From assembly GCA_902593475.1 (NCBI GenBank), contig CACJIM010000006.1:1-63382 (forward strand): 63,382 nt of DNA. The letters run 5' to 3'. Positions 18,824-28,044 of this stretch are shown one piece after another. The position numbers were made by a program, and so were the translations under genes. The first letter of the stretch is position 1, and every line of letters starts with the position of its first letter. This stretch comes from an uncultured Candidatus Actinomarina sp. (lineage in GTDB: Bacteria > Actinomycetota > Acidimicrobiia > Actinomarinales > Actinomarinaceae). Under the pieces are notes generated by a model. That model made no database searches and was not told the origin of the DNA. It saw nothing but the letters and a program-made list of their open reading frames with translations.

Positions 18824-18872
18824 GATGCTTTATTCTAAATGAGCATAGATTAAATGATAAGAAAATCGAAAT

Positions 18873-20174
18873 ATGAAAAAAGAACCAAATAAAAACTTTA
18901 ATTTCCTCCTGACTGCTTCAGCATTTAGTAATTTAGCTGATGGAATAGCTGGTTTTGCATACCCTTGGCTTTTTTCACTAATAACTCGAGACCCGTTATT
19001 AATTTCTTTAACGGTACTTTTAGCAACACTTCCACAATTGATATTTGTTTTGTTTGCAGGTGTAATTGCAGATAAGTTCAATAGAAAAAATATCTTAATT
19101 TTTACAAGAATTCTTCAAGTACTACTTACTTTGTCATTTATATTGCTTATATATTTTAACTTAGATTCCATTCCAAAAACTGTGCCGATTGTTGAGCCCG
19201 AGTTCAACAGAAAATTCTTATTAATAACGGTTTTCTATATTGGTGCATTTATATTTGGAATGCTAGAGGTTACAAGAGATAATGCTGCTCAATCTTTTTT
19301 ACCTCAAGTTGTTTCAAAAGATGAGTTACCTAAATCAAATGGGAGACTGTTCGGTTTTGAGTTGGTTGCAAATAATTTTCTAGGAGCACCAATAGCTGGG
19401 TTTTTAATTGGCCTCAGTTTAGTTACCCCATTTATCCTCGGTACATTTCTCTTGCTTTTGTCTGTTTTTTTTATTACTGCAATAAAAGGTGACTTTGAAA
19501 GAGCCGAAAAGAGTGCTAGCAACCAAACAACAATTAATCTGATTAAGGAAGGGGTTAGCTGGTTAAGTCATCAAATTCTTCTTCGTCGTCTTGCAATTTA
19601 TACTGGAATTGCAAACTTTTTTGGTTCAATGCAGTTTCCAATAATGATTTTATTTGGTCAGGAGATATTGGGGTTAGATTCTGTTCAATTTGCTTTTTTG
19701 GCATATGGTGGAGCTGTTGGAGGTTTAGTAGGAAGTCTTGTTGCTGAAAAAATTAACAAAAGGATAGGGGAATCTAAAACGTTACTCATTTCAATCGCTT
19801 TGTTTGGAATAGGAGGCTTTGTTCCTTTCATTACCTCTAATCCTTTTGTTGTAGCTGCTGCTTTTGGAGTTACAAGCTTTGGAAGTGTTCTTTGGAATGT
19901 TCAAGCGGTATCAATAAGACAAGCACTGATTCCAGATAAATTAATGGGTAGAGTAAACAGTGTTTATAGATTGCTAGCCCTTGGATTAACCCCCTTAGGT
20001 GCCTTATTTGGAGGTTTTATAGTAAAAATAACGGAAAATTCTTTTTCCAGAGAATTTGCAATAAGATTTCCTTTTCTAATTTGTGGAATATTCATGTTTA
20101 TTCTCTTTTTGACTGCACCGAAACTTTTATCCCAAAAATTAATCGATAAAACAAAAAATATCACTATAGATTAA
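18873..20174 (+). CDS. MFS transporter (EntS/MFS_3-like)
   Basis: The 433-residue, twelve-helix protein has FVLFAGVIADKFNRKNILIFTRILQ (about 60-84) as the loop 2-3 motif, and IRQALIPDKLMGRVNSVYRLLALG in the second half, both typical of MFS_3 exporters. It is divergent from the antiporter, with only about 49 nt between their starts. The ATG at 18873 gives a short positively charged N-terminus followed directly by the first helix. The substrate is unknown. It is followed by leuC after 32 nt, but leuC seems to have its own -10 box. Confidence 0.85.
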   Translation: MKKEPNKNFNFLLTASAFSNLADGIAGFAYPWLFSLITRDPLLISLTVLLATLPQLIFVLFAGVIADKFNRKNILIFTRILQVLLTLSFILLIYFNLDSIPKTVPIVEPEFNRKFLLITVFYIGAFIFGMLEVTRDNAAQSFLPQVVSKDELPKSNGRLFGFELVANNFLGAPIAGFLIGLSLVTPFILGTFLLLLSVFFITAIKGDFERAEKSASNQTTINLIKEGVSWLSHQILLRRLAIYTGIANFFGSMQFPIMILFGQEILGLDSVQFAFLAYGGAVGGLVGSLVAEKINKRIGESKTLLISIALFGIGGFVPFITSNPFVVAAAFGVTSFGSVLWNVQAVSIRQALIPDKLMGRVNSVYRLLALGLTPLGALFGGFIVKITENSFSREFAIRFPFLICGIFMFILFLTAPKLLSQKLIDKTKNITID

Positions 20175-20189
20175 ATAGAGAAAAAAATA

Positions 20190-20195
20190 TATAAT
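20190..20195 (+). promoter_or_regulatory. Candidate -10 box (TATAAT) of leuC
   Basis: A perfect TATAAT ends 11 nt before the leuC ATG, so transcription would begin only a few bases upstream of the start codon and give a nearly leaderless mRNA. No Shine-Dalgarno is present. No convincing -35 is visible at the usual spacing, and in such A+T-rich DNA a chance match is possible. Confidence 0.4.
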
Positions 20196-20206
20196 TTATA
20201 TCTGAA

Positions 20207-21604
20207 ATGGGAAAAACATTATTTGAAAAAATCTGGGATAGACACTTAGTTGCGTCTATAGATGAGAGTACAAATTTAGTATTTATAGATTTACATCTTG
20301 TACATGAAGTAACATCCCCTCAAGCGTTTGATAGCTTGAGGCTTGCTGGTAGAAAAGTTAAGCATCCTGAAATGACCCTTGCAACTGTCGACCATGGTGT
20401 CCCAACTTCAAATAGGCTACTGGGAATAAAAGACCCTTTATCTAAAATCCAGATTGAAGCTTTAGAAAATAATTGTGAGGAATTTGGAGTTACATTATTT
20501 GGTATTAATGATCCGCGTCAAGGAATCGTACATGTTATAGGACCAGAACAAGGAATAACCCAACCAGGAATGACAATTGTTTGTGGTGATAGCCATACAG
20601 CAACTCATGGAGCATTCGGTGCACTAGCTTTTGGCATAGGAACTTCAGAAGTAGAACATGTTTTAGCTACACAAACATTGGCAATGGAAAAACCCAAAAC
20701 AATGAAAGTTGAAGTAATTGGAGATGTATCTGAAGGCGTTGGACCAAAAGATATAATTCTAGGAATAATCAGAAAAATTGGAACTGGTGGTGGAGCCGGT
20801 CATGTTATTGAATATGTAGGTGATGTTATTCAAAATATGAGTATGGAAAACAGAATGACTATCTGCAATATGTCAATTGAAGGAGGAGCTAGAGCAGGAA
20901 TGATTGCTCCAGATGAGGTAACTTTCAATTATCTGAAAGAGAAAAATTATGCTCCTAAGGGTTCTGACTGGGATGATGCAATTGCTGAATGGGGAAATTT
21001 ATACTCTGATGAAGATGCTGAGTTTGATAAAGTTGTAACAATAAACGCTGATGAACTTGAACCATCTATATCATGGGGAACAAATCCTTCACAAGTAATT
21101 TTTATAAATGATACCATTCCTCATCCAGATGATTTCAATGAAGAATCTGAAAAAGAAGCGGCTTCAAGAGCTTTGGAATATATGGATTTAAAGCCTGGAG
21201 AAAAAATTAATGAAATCCAATTGGATAGAGTTTTTATTGGTAGCTGCACCAATGGAAGAATCGAAGATTTAAGAGAAGCTGCAGAAGTAGTCAAAGGGAA
21301 AAAAGTTTCGGAAACAATTGGCGCAATGATTGTTCCTGGGTCAACACTCGTTAAAAAACAAGCGGAAGAGGAAGGATTAGACAAAATATTCATTCAAGCT
21401 GGTTTTGACTGGAGAGAAGCAGGTTGCTCAATGTGTTTAGGAATGAATCCAGACATTTTAAGTCCCGGTGAAAGATGTGCCTCAACATCAAATAGAAACT
21501 ATGAAGGTAGACAGGGTGCTGGAGGTAGAACTCACTTAGTAAGTCCAAAAATGGCAGCTGCAGCAGCTCTATATGGAAAATTTGTTGATATTAGGAATCT
21601 GTAA
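20207..21604 (+). CDS. leuC: 3-isopropylmalate dehydratase large subunit
   Basis: This 465-residue aconitase-family subunit isomerises isopropylmalate in leucine synthesis, working with LeuD. The [4Fe-4S] ligands are C347 in GSCTNGR and C407/C410 in [31 protein letters not shown] (126-146) is the family signature and TVDHGVPT holds the active-site DH. The length is normal. The stop touches the leuD ATG (no gap). leuA and leuB are not in the window. Confidence 0.97.
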   Translation: MGKTLFEKIWDRHLVASIDESTNLVFIDLHLVHEVTSPQAFDSLRLAGRKVKHPEMTLATVDHGVPTSNRLLGIKDPLSKIQIEALENNCEEFGVTLFGINDPRQGIVHVIGPEQGITQPGMTIVCGDSHTATHGAFGALAFGIGTSEVEHVLATQTLAMEKPKTMKVEVIGDVSEGVGPKDIILGIIRKIGTGGGAGHVIEYVGDVIQNMSMENRMTICNMSIEGGARAGMIAPDEVTFNYLKEKNYAPKGSDWDDAIAEWGNLYSDEDAEFDKVVTINADELEPSISWGTNPSQVIFINDTIPHPDDFNEESEKEAASRALEYMDLKPGEKINEIQLDRVFIGSCTNGRIEDLREAAEVVKGKKVSETIGAMIVPGSTLVKKQAEEEGLDKIFIQAGFDWREAGCSMCLGMNPDILSPGERCASTSNRNYEGRQGAGGRTHLVSPKMAAAAALYGKFVDIRNL

Positions 21605-22192
21605 ATGAAGAAATTACGCACCATTGATTCCACGATGCTTCCACTTAATATGTCTAATGTTGACACCGATCAAATAATGCCCAAACAATTTCTTAAGCGT
21701 GTTGAGCGCTCAGGTTATGGTGAGTTCTTATTTTATGATTGGAAGAAAGAACCTGATTTTCCTCTAAACAATGAAGCATATCAAGGGTCAAAAGTTTTAG
21801 TTGCTGGAAATAATTTTGGAACTGGTTCTTCTAGAGAGCATGCACCTTGGGGCCTACAAGATTGGGGATTCGATGCGATAATTTCAACTAAATTTGCTGA
21901 TATCTTTAGATTAAATTCAATCAATATTGGTCTTGTACCTATAGAGACAAATCAAAAAAATATAGATGCACTATTTGCAAAAATTGAAGTTAATCCAAAA
22001 ACTAAAATCGAAATCTCTATAGAAAATAAAACAGTTCAATGTGAGGAAATAACATTTTCATTTGATTTAGATGATTTTTCTCAAAAACGAATTCTTGAAG
22101 GTTTAGACAAAATTGATATTACATTGGGCTACACAGATCAAATAGATAGCTTTAGTAAATCTAGAAAAAAATGGATGCCTAAACTAGTTTAG
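21605..22192 (+). CDS. leuD: 3-isopropylmalate dehydratase small subunit
   Basis: The 195-residue swivel domain partner of LeuC has the signature NVDTDQIMPKQFLKR, GNNFGTGSSREHAPWGLQDWGF (substrate recognition) and FADIFRLNSINIGL. It begins directly after the leuC stop. Its 3' end overlaps the convergent alanine dehydrogenase gene by 14 nt, leaving no room for a separate terminator. Confidence 0.97.
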   Translation: MKKLRTIDSTMLPLNMSNVDTDQIMPKQFLKRVERSGYGEFLFYDWKKEPDFPLNNEAYQGSKVLVAGNNFGTGSSREHAPWGLQDWGFDAIISTKFADIFRLNSINIGLVPIETNQKNIDALFAKIEVNPKTKIEISIENKTVQCEEITFSFDLDDFSQKRILEGLDKIDITLGYTDQIDSFSKSRKKWMPKLV

Positions 22193-23282
22193 ACAAAGTT
22201 AAACTTAAGCTGTCCGCGACCTCTTCTGATAACAAAAGTCCATTGTGTATTTGTAGTGATGGTCTTAAGCTTTCGTTATTTTTGTACTCATCAAACCAAT
22301 TTTCAACTAAAAGATAATCAACATATTTTTGTAAATTTGTAGATAACTCAATAGAAGAGGTTTTAGGAACTGCGCCTGGTAAGTTTGCAATTGCAGAAAC
22401 GATCACACCACTTCTTATTTCAAAAGGTTCACTATGAGTATTAGGCTTAACGCCTTCAACACAACCACCTTGATCAATAGCGACATCTACTATGACTGAA
22501 CCTTTTTCCATCGAACTTATATCATCTTCTGTAATTACAATTGGAGGCTTTCTTCCAGGTAACAAAACTGCACCAACAACTAAATCAGCAGACCTAATTG
22601 CGTTTGTAGCTGACGCACTTCCGCTGACTAAAGTGGTGATATTTTCTCCATACTGATTCTTTAACTCATTCAAAATATCTTCATTTATATCAATCGCAGT
22701 AACAGATGCACCAATCTGAATAGACTTATGAATTGAACTTCTACCAACTTCACCGCAACCAATAACAGTGACTTTTGAATTTTTTTCACCAGATAATGAT
22801 GAAAGAAGCAGTCCTTTTCCTTTTGAAGAGTATTCTAAAAATTGCATACCTTTCTGAATTGCTAAATTGCCAGCAATTTTTGACATAGGAATTAGCAGTG
22901 GATACTCTTTCCCGCTCATAATCATTTCAGTAGCAATCCCTGTTAATTTTTTTTCTAATAGTATTTTGGTAAGTGAAAGATTTGATGCAAGATGAAGATA
23001 ACCAAATAATACATGGTCAGAATTTAAGAGTTCAAACTCTTCAGATTGAGGTTCTTTGACTTTACAAATTATTTGTGCGGTTCCATAAAGTTCTTCTGCT
23101 GAAGACACAATTTTTGCTCCAGCTTGTTTATAATCTTCATCAGTAAAACCAGAGCCAACTCCGGCCTGGGTTTCAACAAAAATATCTGCTAAACCCGTAA
23201 ATTGAGTTATGTGTTCAGGAATTAAAGCAACTCTGCCTTCGTCCTGTTTAACTTCTTTTGGTATACCTAGCTTTTTAATCAT
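22179..23282 (-). CDS. ald: Alanine dehydrogenase
   Basis: This 367-residue NAD-dependent enzyme interconverts alanine and pyruvate plus ammonia. The N-terminus IPKEVKQDEGRVALIPEHI with the substrate Arg, KVKEPQSEE with the substrate Lys, the Rossmann motif VTVIGCGEVGRSS, and GAVLLPGRKPPIVI all fit Ald. The ATG at 23282 is chosen over an upstream TTG (23315) because family members start just before the IPKE motif. It overlaps the indoleamine dioxygenase stop by 8 nt, so the pair is coupled. Kynurenine breakdown releases alanine, which may explain the pairing. Confidence 0.94.
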   Translation of the reverse strand: MIKKLGIPKEVKQDEGRVALIPEHITQFTGLADIFVETQAGVGSGFTDEDYKQAGAKIVSSAEELYGTAQIICKVKEPQSEEFELLNSDHVLFGYLHLASNLSLTKILLEKKLTGIATEMIMSGKEYPLLIPMSKIAGNLAIQKGMQFLEYSSKGKGLLLSSLSGEKNSKVTVIGCGEVGRSSIHKSIQIGASVTAIDINEDILNELKNQYGENITTLVSGSASATNAIRSADLVVGAVLLPGRKPPIVITEDDISSMEKGSVIVDVAIDQGGCVEGVKPNTHSEPFEIRSGVIVSAIANLPGAVPKTSSIELSTNLQKYVDYLLVENWFDEYKNNESLRPSLQIHNGLLLSEEVADSLSLTLSKLV

Positions 23283-24390
23283 TTGATGGAACTGTTTCTT
23301 GCAGGTGCTTATCAAGATACTTCATAAAAGGTGTACCACCCGTTCCAACAATGTTTGAGTTTGAATTATTTGTTAGAGACTGTTCAAAAATATATACTCT
23401 CGCATATTCCAAATGCTTATCTCTAAAAGTATGGACTTCATTTATTATTTCATTAATGATCATCCTGGATTTTTCATCTATGCTTAGATTTTTTCTTTTA
23501 TTTTCTGACCATTCATCTAGACCATTAAGTAATTCTCTATGTTCTTTAGGCATATACAATCTCATCTCATCCAAGTACTCTCTTAGTGGATCATTGGAAT
23601 GCGTGACGCCAAGAAGAGCATCAAGTGCTGGAACAATTGAACTTTGTGCTCCTGTTTCACCTCTGAAAAGTTGAGGTTCTTCATTGTAATCTTCAACACC
23701 CTCATAAATTACACCCTCTGGTGTAGCAGGGTTATTTTTCCAACCAAAGATGTATGGTCTCACCCGATTGTAATAAATAAATGGGTCACATTTTTCAGGC
23801 ATTCGATTCATAATTGAGTTGATTTTTTTAATACTCTCTAAAGATTTTTCTAATAATGATTTGTCCAAGTTTTCATCAAGAAAATATGATTTTAAATTTG
23901 AAAGTATAGCTTTTGCTTCATACTCAATAGCAACATGAATCATAATAAACCAATCTTCATCTACTCCTCCCAAGAAATTTTGCATGATTACTATATTCTC
24001 TAGATCAAAAGGCTTTGTATCATCAAGCATTTTCCAATTATTTAAGGCGTATGATGCATAGGAAAGAATTGGTGGTCTTTCTAATTTTTCAGATATAGCA
24101 AACCATGTTGTAGCAAGCTCTTTAGGGATTATATTTTCAACATGTTTTTTTCCCCACATATATGCGTGACCTACATAGGAATACAGTAGCATCGCTCTTT
24201 CCAATTCACTGTTACTTAGATTGCTGATATCTTTTTCTTGCGCTAATTGTTGTACTCTTTCGACAATTTGTTCATTCGCAAGTACTTTTGGAAGTTCGCT
24301 TGCAAGGTTTTCAATATCATCAAAGCTTGCTGGTAGCTTTTCACATATTTGGTTTGGTATAAAACCACTATCTAATATTTCTTGATGCAT
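23275..24390 (-). CDS. Indoleamine 2,3-dioxygenase-like heme protein
   Basis: This 371-residue protein matches the indoleamine 2,3-dioxygenase family, which opens the indole ring of tryptophan to N-formylkynurenine. Recognisable parts are LERPPILSYASYALNNW (103-119), RGETGAQSSIVPALDALLG (243-261), LYMPKEHRELL (278-288), FRDKHLEYARVYI (322-334) with H326 as the expected proximal heme ligand, and the GTGGT loop (349-353) that closes the substrate site. It is not the shorter tetrameric TDO type. ald follows with overlapping codons. Kynurenine formamidase and kynureninase are not seen in this window. Confidence 0.88.
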   Translation of the reverse strand: MHQEILDSGFIPNQICEKLPASFDDIENLASELPKVLANEQIVERVQQLAQEKDISNLSNSELERAMLLYSYVGHAYMWGKKHVENIIPKELATTWFAISEKLERPPILSYASYALNNWKMLDDTKPFDLENIVIMQNFLGGVDEDWFIMIHVAIEYEAKAILSNLKSYFLDENLDKSLLEKSLESIKKINSIMNRMPEKCDPFIYYNRVRPYIFGWKNNPATPEGVIYEGVEDYNEEPQLFRGETGAQSSIVPALDALLGVTHSNDPLREYLDEMRLYMPKEHRELLNGLDEWSENKRKNLSIDEKSRMIINEIINEVHTFRDKHLEYARVYIFEQSLTNNSNSNIVGTGGTPFMKYLDKHLQETVPSND

Positions 24391-24456
24391 TTTCCCCCTT
24401 CAAGATCCGCAGAATTATAGCTTCTACATTACAATGGTAAACTATTCTTGGTTAAG

Positions 24457-25950
24457 ATGGGAAGTAAATTTTTTGTAATACTTGGAAGTCAGCTATTTAA
24501 TCCAAAAATTCTAAAAAAAAATGGCTGTAGTGAAGTGTTTATGGCTGAAGACTTTGGTCTTTGTACATATTTTAAACATCATAAACTAAAGCTCTATTTG
24601 TTTCTTGCTGGTATGCGTGAATATAGAGATGAACTGGAAAATGAATCTATATCTGTAAATTACTTTGAACTTTCAAGTCGTAAAAAAGAAGAAAGTTATG
24701 TCGACTCTCTTATTAAATTCCTAAAAAAGAAAAATTTATCTGAAATCAATATATTTGAAATAGAAGATAAAGCTTTTGAAGAAGAGTTTCTTAAAGCATT
24801 AAAAGCTGCCAATGTAACAGTAAATATTTTCCAATCACCAATGTTTATATTTGAAAGAAATGAATTTGTTTCTATGGCAAAAGGAAAGAAAGTTTATAGA
24901 ATGTCTTCCTTTTATCAAAAAGCTAGGAAAAATTTAGATATTTTAATGGATGAAAATGGAAAGCCAGTCGGTGGAAAGTGGTCATTTGACGAAGATAATA
25001 GAAAAAAAATACCAAAAAATGTAGAACCACCTGAAATGATTGTTTTTAAAAAATCAAAATATGATGAAGAAATTAAAAAACTTATTATTAACAATTTTGA
25101 TGATCATCCAGGTGATTTAGAAAATACTTGGTTTCCTGTAAACAGGGCTGGAGCCGAAAAACAGCTTGATAATTTTCTTAAAGTTCGTTTTGAAAACTTT
25201 GGAATTTACGAAGACGCAATGCTGGAAGAGAAGAATTTTCTTTTTCACAGCTGCATAAGCCCTTTTTTAAATATAGGTCTTTTAACGCCTGATATGGTTA
25301 TAAAAAAAACCTTACAGTATGCTGAAAAAAATAATGTGCCTATGAACTCAGTAGAGGGGTTTGTTAGGCAAATAATTGGTTGGAGAGAATTTATTAGGGG
25401 AATCTATCATGAAGAAGGTGCTTTACAATCAAAAAGTAATTACTGGAAGCATTCAAAAAAACTAACTTCATCATGGTACGACGGAACAACTGGCATTGAT
25501 CCGCTTGATGACTGTATAAAAACTACCCTCAAAGATGGTTACATACACCACATTCCACGGTTAATGGTTATAAGTAATATTATGAATTTATGTGGAGTAG
25601 ATCCTAAAGAAATCTATAAATGGTTTATGGAAATGTATATAGACTCTTCAGATTGGGTTATGGTTCCGAATGTTTTCGGGATGGCTACATATGCTGATGG
25701 AGGAATGATGTCTACAAAACCATATACATGTGGTTCAAACTATATTCTGAAAATGAGTAACTACAAAAAAGGTGATTGGTGTGACACTCTTGATGGTTTG
25801 TATTGGAAATTTACAGAAAAGAATAGAAAGTTTTATGAAAATAATCCAAGACTTGCGCTGCTAACAAGATCGCTTGATCGTCTTAATCCAGAAAGAAAAA
25901 ATCACATTTTTAAAAAAGCTGAAGATTTTATAAAGCAAAATACTATCTAA
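24457..25950 (+). CDS. Cryptochrome/photolyase family protein (FeS-BCP/DPRP group)
   Basis: The 497-residue flavoprotein has the Rossmann-like N-terminal antenna domain (FFVILGSQLF) and a helical FAD domain with GFVRQIIGWREFIRGIY, HHIPRLMVISN and DWVMVPNVFGMATYADGG, the signature of photolyase-related proteins. Characterised members repair (6-4) lesions or act as cryptochromes. The four Fe-S cysteines of that group seem incomplete: counting from an upstream TTG, the DPLDDC cysteine is kept (C356), but the NYCxxC pair is replaced by NYKKGD, leaving C445 alone plus an off-site C428. ATG 24457 is preferred over TTG 24448; neither has a clear ribosome site. Confidence 0.9.
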   Translation: MGSKFFVILGSQLFNPKILKKNGCSEVFMAEDFGLCTYFKHHKLKLYLFLAGMREYRDELENESISVNYFELSSRKKEESYVDSLIKFLKKKNLSEINIFEIEDKAFEEEFLKALKAANVTVNIFQSPMFIFERNEFVSMAKGKKVYRMSSFYQKARKNLDILMDENGKPVGGKWSFDEDNRKKIPKNVEPPEMIVFKKSKYDEEIKKLIINNFDDHPGDLENTWFPVNRAGAEKQLDNFLKVRFENFGIYEDAMLEEKNFLFHSCISPFLNIGLLTPDMVIKKTLQYAEKNNVPMNSVEGFVRQIIGWREFIRGIYHEEGALQSKSNYWKHSKKLTSSWYDGTTGIDPLDDCIKTTLKDGYIHHIPRLMVISNIMNLCGVDPKEIYKWFMEMYIDSSDWVMVPNVFGMATYADGGMMSTKPYTCGSNYILKMSNYKKGDWCDTLDGLYWKFTEKNRKFYENNPRLALLTRSLDRLNPERKNHIFKKAEDFIKQNTI

Positions 25951-25958
25951 ATATTTTT

Positions 25959-26735
25959 TTATTTATTTAAATAATTACGAAATAAAATTGGTTCATCGGT
26001 AATGACACCATCGCATCCAATTTCTAAACAAGTCTTAAAATTTTCTATTGAATTTACAGTCCATACATGTAGTTGAAGATTATTTAATTTACAAAAATCC
26101 ACTAGTTTTTTTGAATAAACTTGTATCCCCCTCCACTTAAATGGGGCTTGGAGAGCTTGAACCTTAAAATTTCTTTTTTGTAAAGGTAAAAATCGTGCAA
26201 TAGCATTTTCTCGAAAAGTCCCAGAGGTTATTATTTCTCCCTTACTTACATTTAAAAACTCGTCTAATCTTTTCGGGCTAAATGAAGAAACTAATACTCT
26301 TTCTTTTGCATTTAGTGAGTTTATTATTTCTACAACCTTTTTTGCCATTCCCGTTTGCTTTAGATCAAGATTAAATTTTAACTTTTCACTCATTTTTAAG
26401 GCATCAACTAACCTAACAAAATTAGTTGTTTTATCTTTTTGTTGACTTTTTTCATAAAACTTATAACCAGCATTAATTTTAGAAATTTCACTCCAATTAA
26501 AGTCTTGTACTTTTCCAGATACATTTGTCGTTCTGTCAAAAGTTTCATCATGATGAAGAAATATTTCACCATCTTTAGACATACGTAAGTCAGTTTCAAA
26601 ATGCGAAAATCCTTCTTTAATTGCTAGCTCAAGACCATGAAGTGTATTCTCAGGTACTATATTTGACCCTCCGCGATGAGGAATAATCAGTGGTTTATCA
26701 CCATCAAAATATGATTTATTATCCAGAAACTCCAC
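25959..26735 (-). CDS. Glycerophosphodiester phosphodiesterase
   Basis: The 258-residue TIM-barrel enzyme has the GDPD signature PHRGGSNIVPENTLHGL, FETDLRMSKDGEIFLHHDETFDRTT (metal-binding Glu/Asp and catalytic His), and C-terminal LHVWTVNS plus GVITDEP. It frees glycerol-3-phosphate from deacylated phospholipids, a phosphate or carbon scavenging role. No signal peptide is present, so the enzyme is cytoplasmic. The ATG lies inside the tldE end (17-nt overlap). It converges with the photolyase gene with an 8-nt gap. Confidence 0.93.
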   Translation of the reverse strand: MEFLDNKSYFDGDKPLIIPHRGGSNIVPENTLHGLELAIKEGFSHFETDLRMSKDGEIFLHHDETFDRTTNVSGKVQDFNWSEISKINAGYKFYEKSQQKDKTTNFVRLVDALKMSEKLKFNLDLKQTGMAKKVVEIINSLNAKERVLVSSFSPKRLDEFLNVSKGEIITSGTFRENAIARFLPLQKRNFKVQALQAPFKWRGIQVYSKKLVDFCKLNNLQLHVWTVNSIENFKTCLEIGCDGVITDEPILFRNYLNK

Positions 26736-28044
26736 CTGTAAAATTAAAGTTTTTTAAATGTATGGCTGGTACTTTTAACATGCCTTCTCCAAATTCTGAA
26801 TCTGCATATCTAGACCTATCCCCAATAGATAAAACATTTCCAGGTGCAAGTGAAGCCATAAAGCTTTGTGTAAATCTTAATCTACCAATAGGTTTAACTA
26901 TCTTTCCATTTTCAATCAAAAAAGATCCATTTCTATTTAACCCAGTTACAACTTGGGTGATTGGATCTAAAACCCTGCAGTACCAAAACTCATTTATGTA
27001 AATACCCTTTTTAACACTTTTTATCATTTCTTCTTGTGAAACATTACCCTCCGAAAGTTTAATATTTGTACCTATTCCGCCAAAATTTTCTCCCCAACCA
27101 AACAATTCATGAAAAGTATTTTCAGCACTTAATTCCTTGGCAGTTCGCCTAGTATGAAAATAAGATTTTGAAACTCCATCTTTAACAACTTCTAAGTTTT
27201 TTTTCTTTGATCCGGACGCATCAATCTTAAACCCAATTGATTCATTATCTTCAGGAGTGTCAAAAATGTTTATTTGGCTATCAAACTGGTTTTCATCAAT
27301 GTTTATTGGACTCATACCATCAATTTTGCTTTTTGCATTAAAACCATAAACTCCAAGAAAAACCAATATAGTGCTAACTGCTTCGTGACCAAGAATTACT
27401 TCATAGTTTCCCGGCTCTATGTCTTCTGGGTTCTCACTGTCTTTTGCTAGTTTTGCTGCTTCACTACCAGCACGTTCAGCTTCTATGTCTGACAATGTTA
27501 TTCCTCCCCTGTGAGAAGACCCTGCTGATGATTCTGTTCTAAATATTCCATCAATGAATGCGCTGCTAGATGAATCAGAAGAATTTAACCCATTAGTGTT
27601 CCATACAAAGTAATTATTTATATAGCTAGAACAGTATCCTGCTGCGTTCATTTGTTTTCCCGCAGAAACAAATTCTAGAACCTTACTAGCCCTCTCCTCA
27701 GGTGATGATTCAACCAGCTTGGATAGACCATTATAGGATTGGGAGGCTTCAGGAAGGCCAGCCCAACCTTTGTCTATTGGACTTTTATTTAAAGAGTCCA
27801 TAGCTTTAGAAACAAATTCTTTTGGATTTTTTAATGCTGTTAAGTTAGTTGACATAGTTACAGTTTTAGAATCATTGTGTAATGTCAAAAATACGTCGGC
27901 AGATTCTTCATCCACATTTTGATGAATTTGAGAATTAGCAAACCTTGTTAATGCACTTTTTGAGTGCATCATTTTTAATTCACATTCTGTATCAGAAGGA
28001 ATATTTTTTTCAATATCTTGAAGTAGGTCTTCCCAAATTTTCAT
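26719..28044 (-). CDS. tldE: TldE/PmbA-type metallopeptidase-complex subunit
   Basis: The 441-residue protein has the TldD/PmbA family fold, seen in KSALTRFANSQIHQN near the N-terminus, the central PGNYEVILGHEAVSTIL, and the C-terminal VTGLNRNGSFLIENGKI and FTGGVSG. As in other TldE proteins the HExxxH zinc motif is absent; the protein helps TldD degrade unfolded peptides or mature modified peptides. Its start overlaps the tldD stop by 4 nt, consistent with a TldD-TldE heterodimer made in equal amounts. Confidence 0.9.
   Translation of the reverse strand: MKIWEDLLQDIEKNIPSDTECELKMMHSKSALTRFANSQIHQNVDEESADVFLTLHNDSKTVTMSTNLTALKNPKEFVSKAMDSLNKSPIDKGWAGLPEASQSYNGLSKLVESSPEERASKVLEFVSAGKQMNAAGYCSSYINNYFVWNTNGLNSSDSSSSAFIDGIFRTESSAGSSHRGGITLSDIEAERAGSEAAKLAKDSENPEDIEPGNYEVILGHEAVSTILVFLGVYGFNAKSKIDGMSPINIDENQFDSQINIFDTPEDNESIGFKIDASGSKKKNLEVVKDGVSKSYFHTRRTAKELSAENTFHELFGWGENFGGIGTNIKLSEGNVSQEEMIKSVKKGIYINEFWYCRVLDPITQVVTGLNRNGSFLIENGKIVKPIGRLRFTQSFMASLAPGNVLSIGDRSRYADSEFGEGMLKVPAIHLKNFNFTGGVSG

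Noticed and set aside
22179-22192. Frameshift or misassembly at the leuD/ald ends
   Set aside because: Both proteins have normal family-length C-termini, and similar tail overlaps recur through the window.
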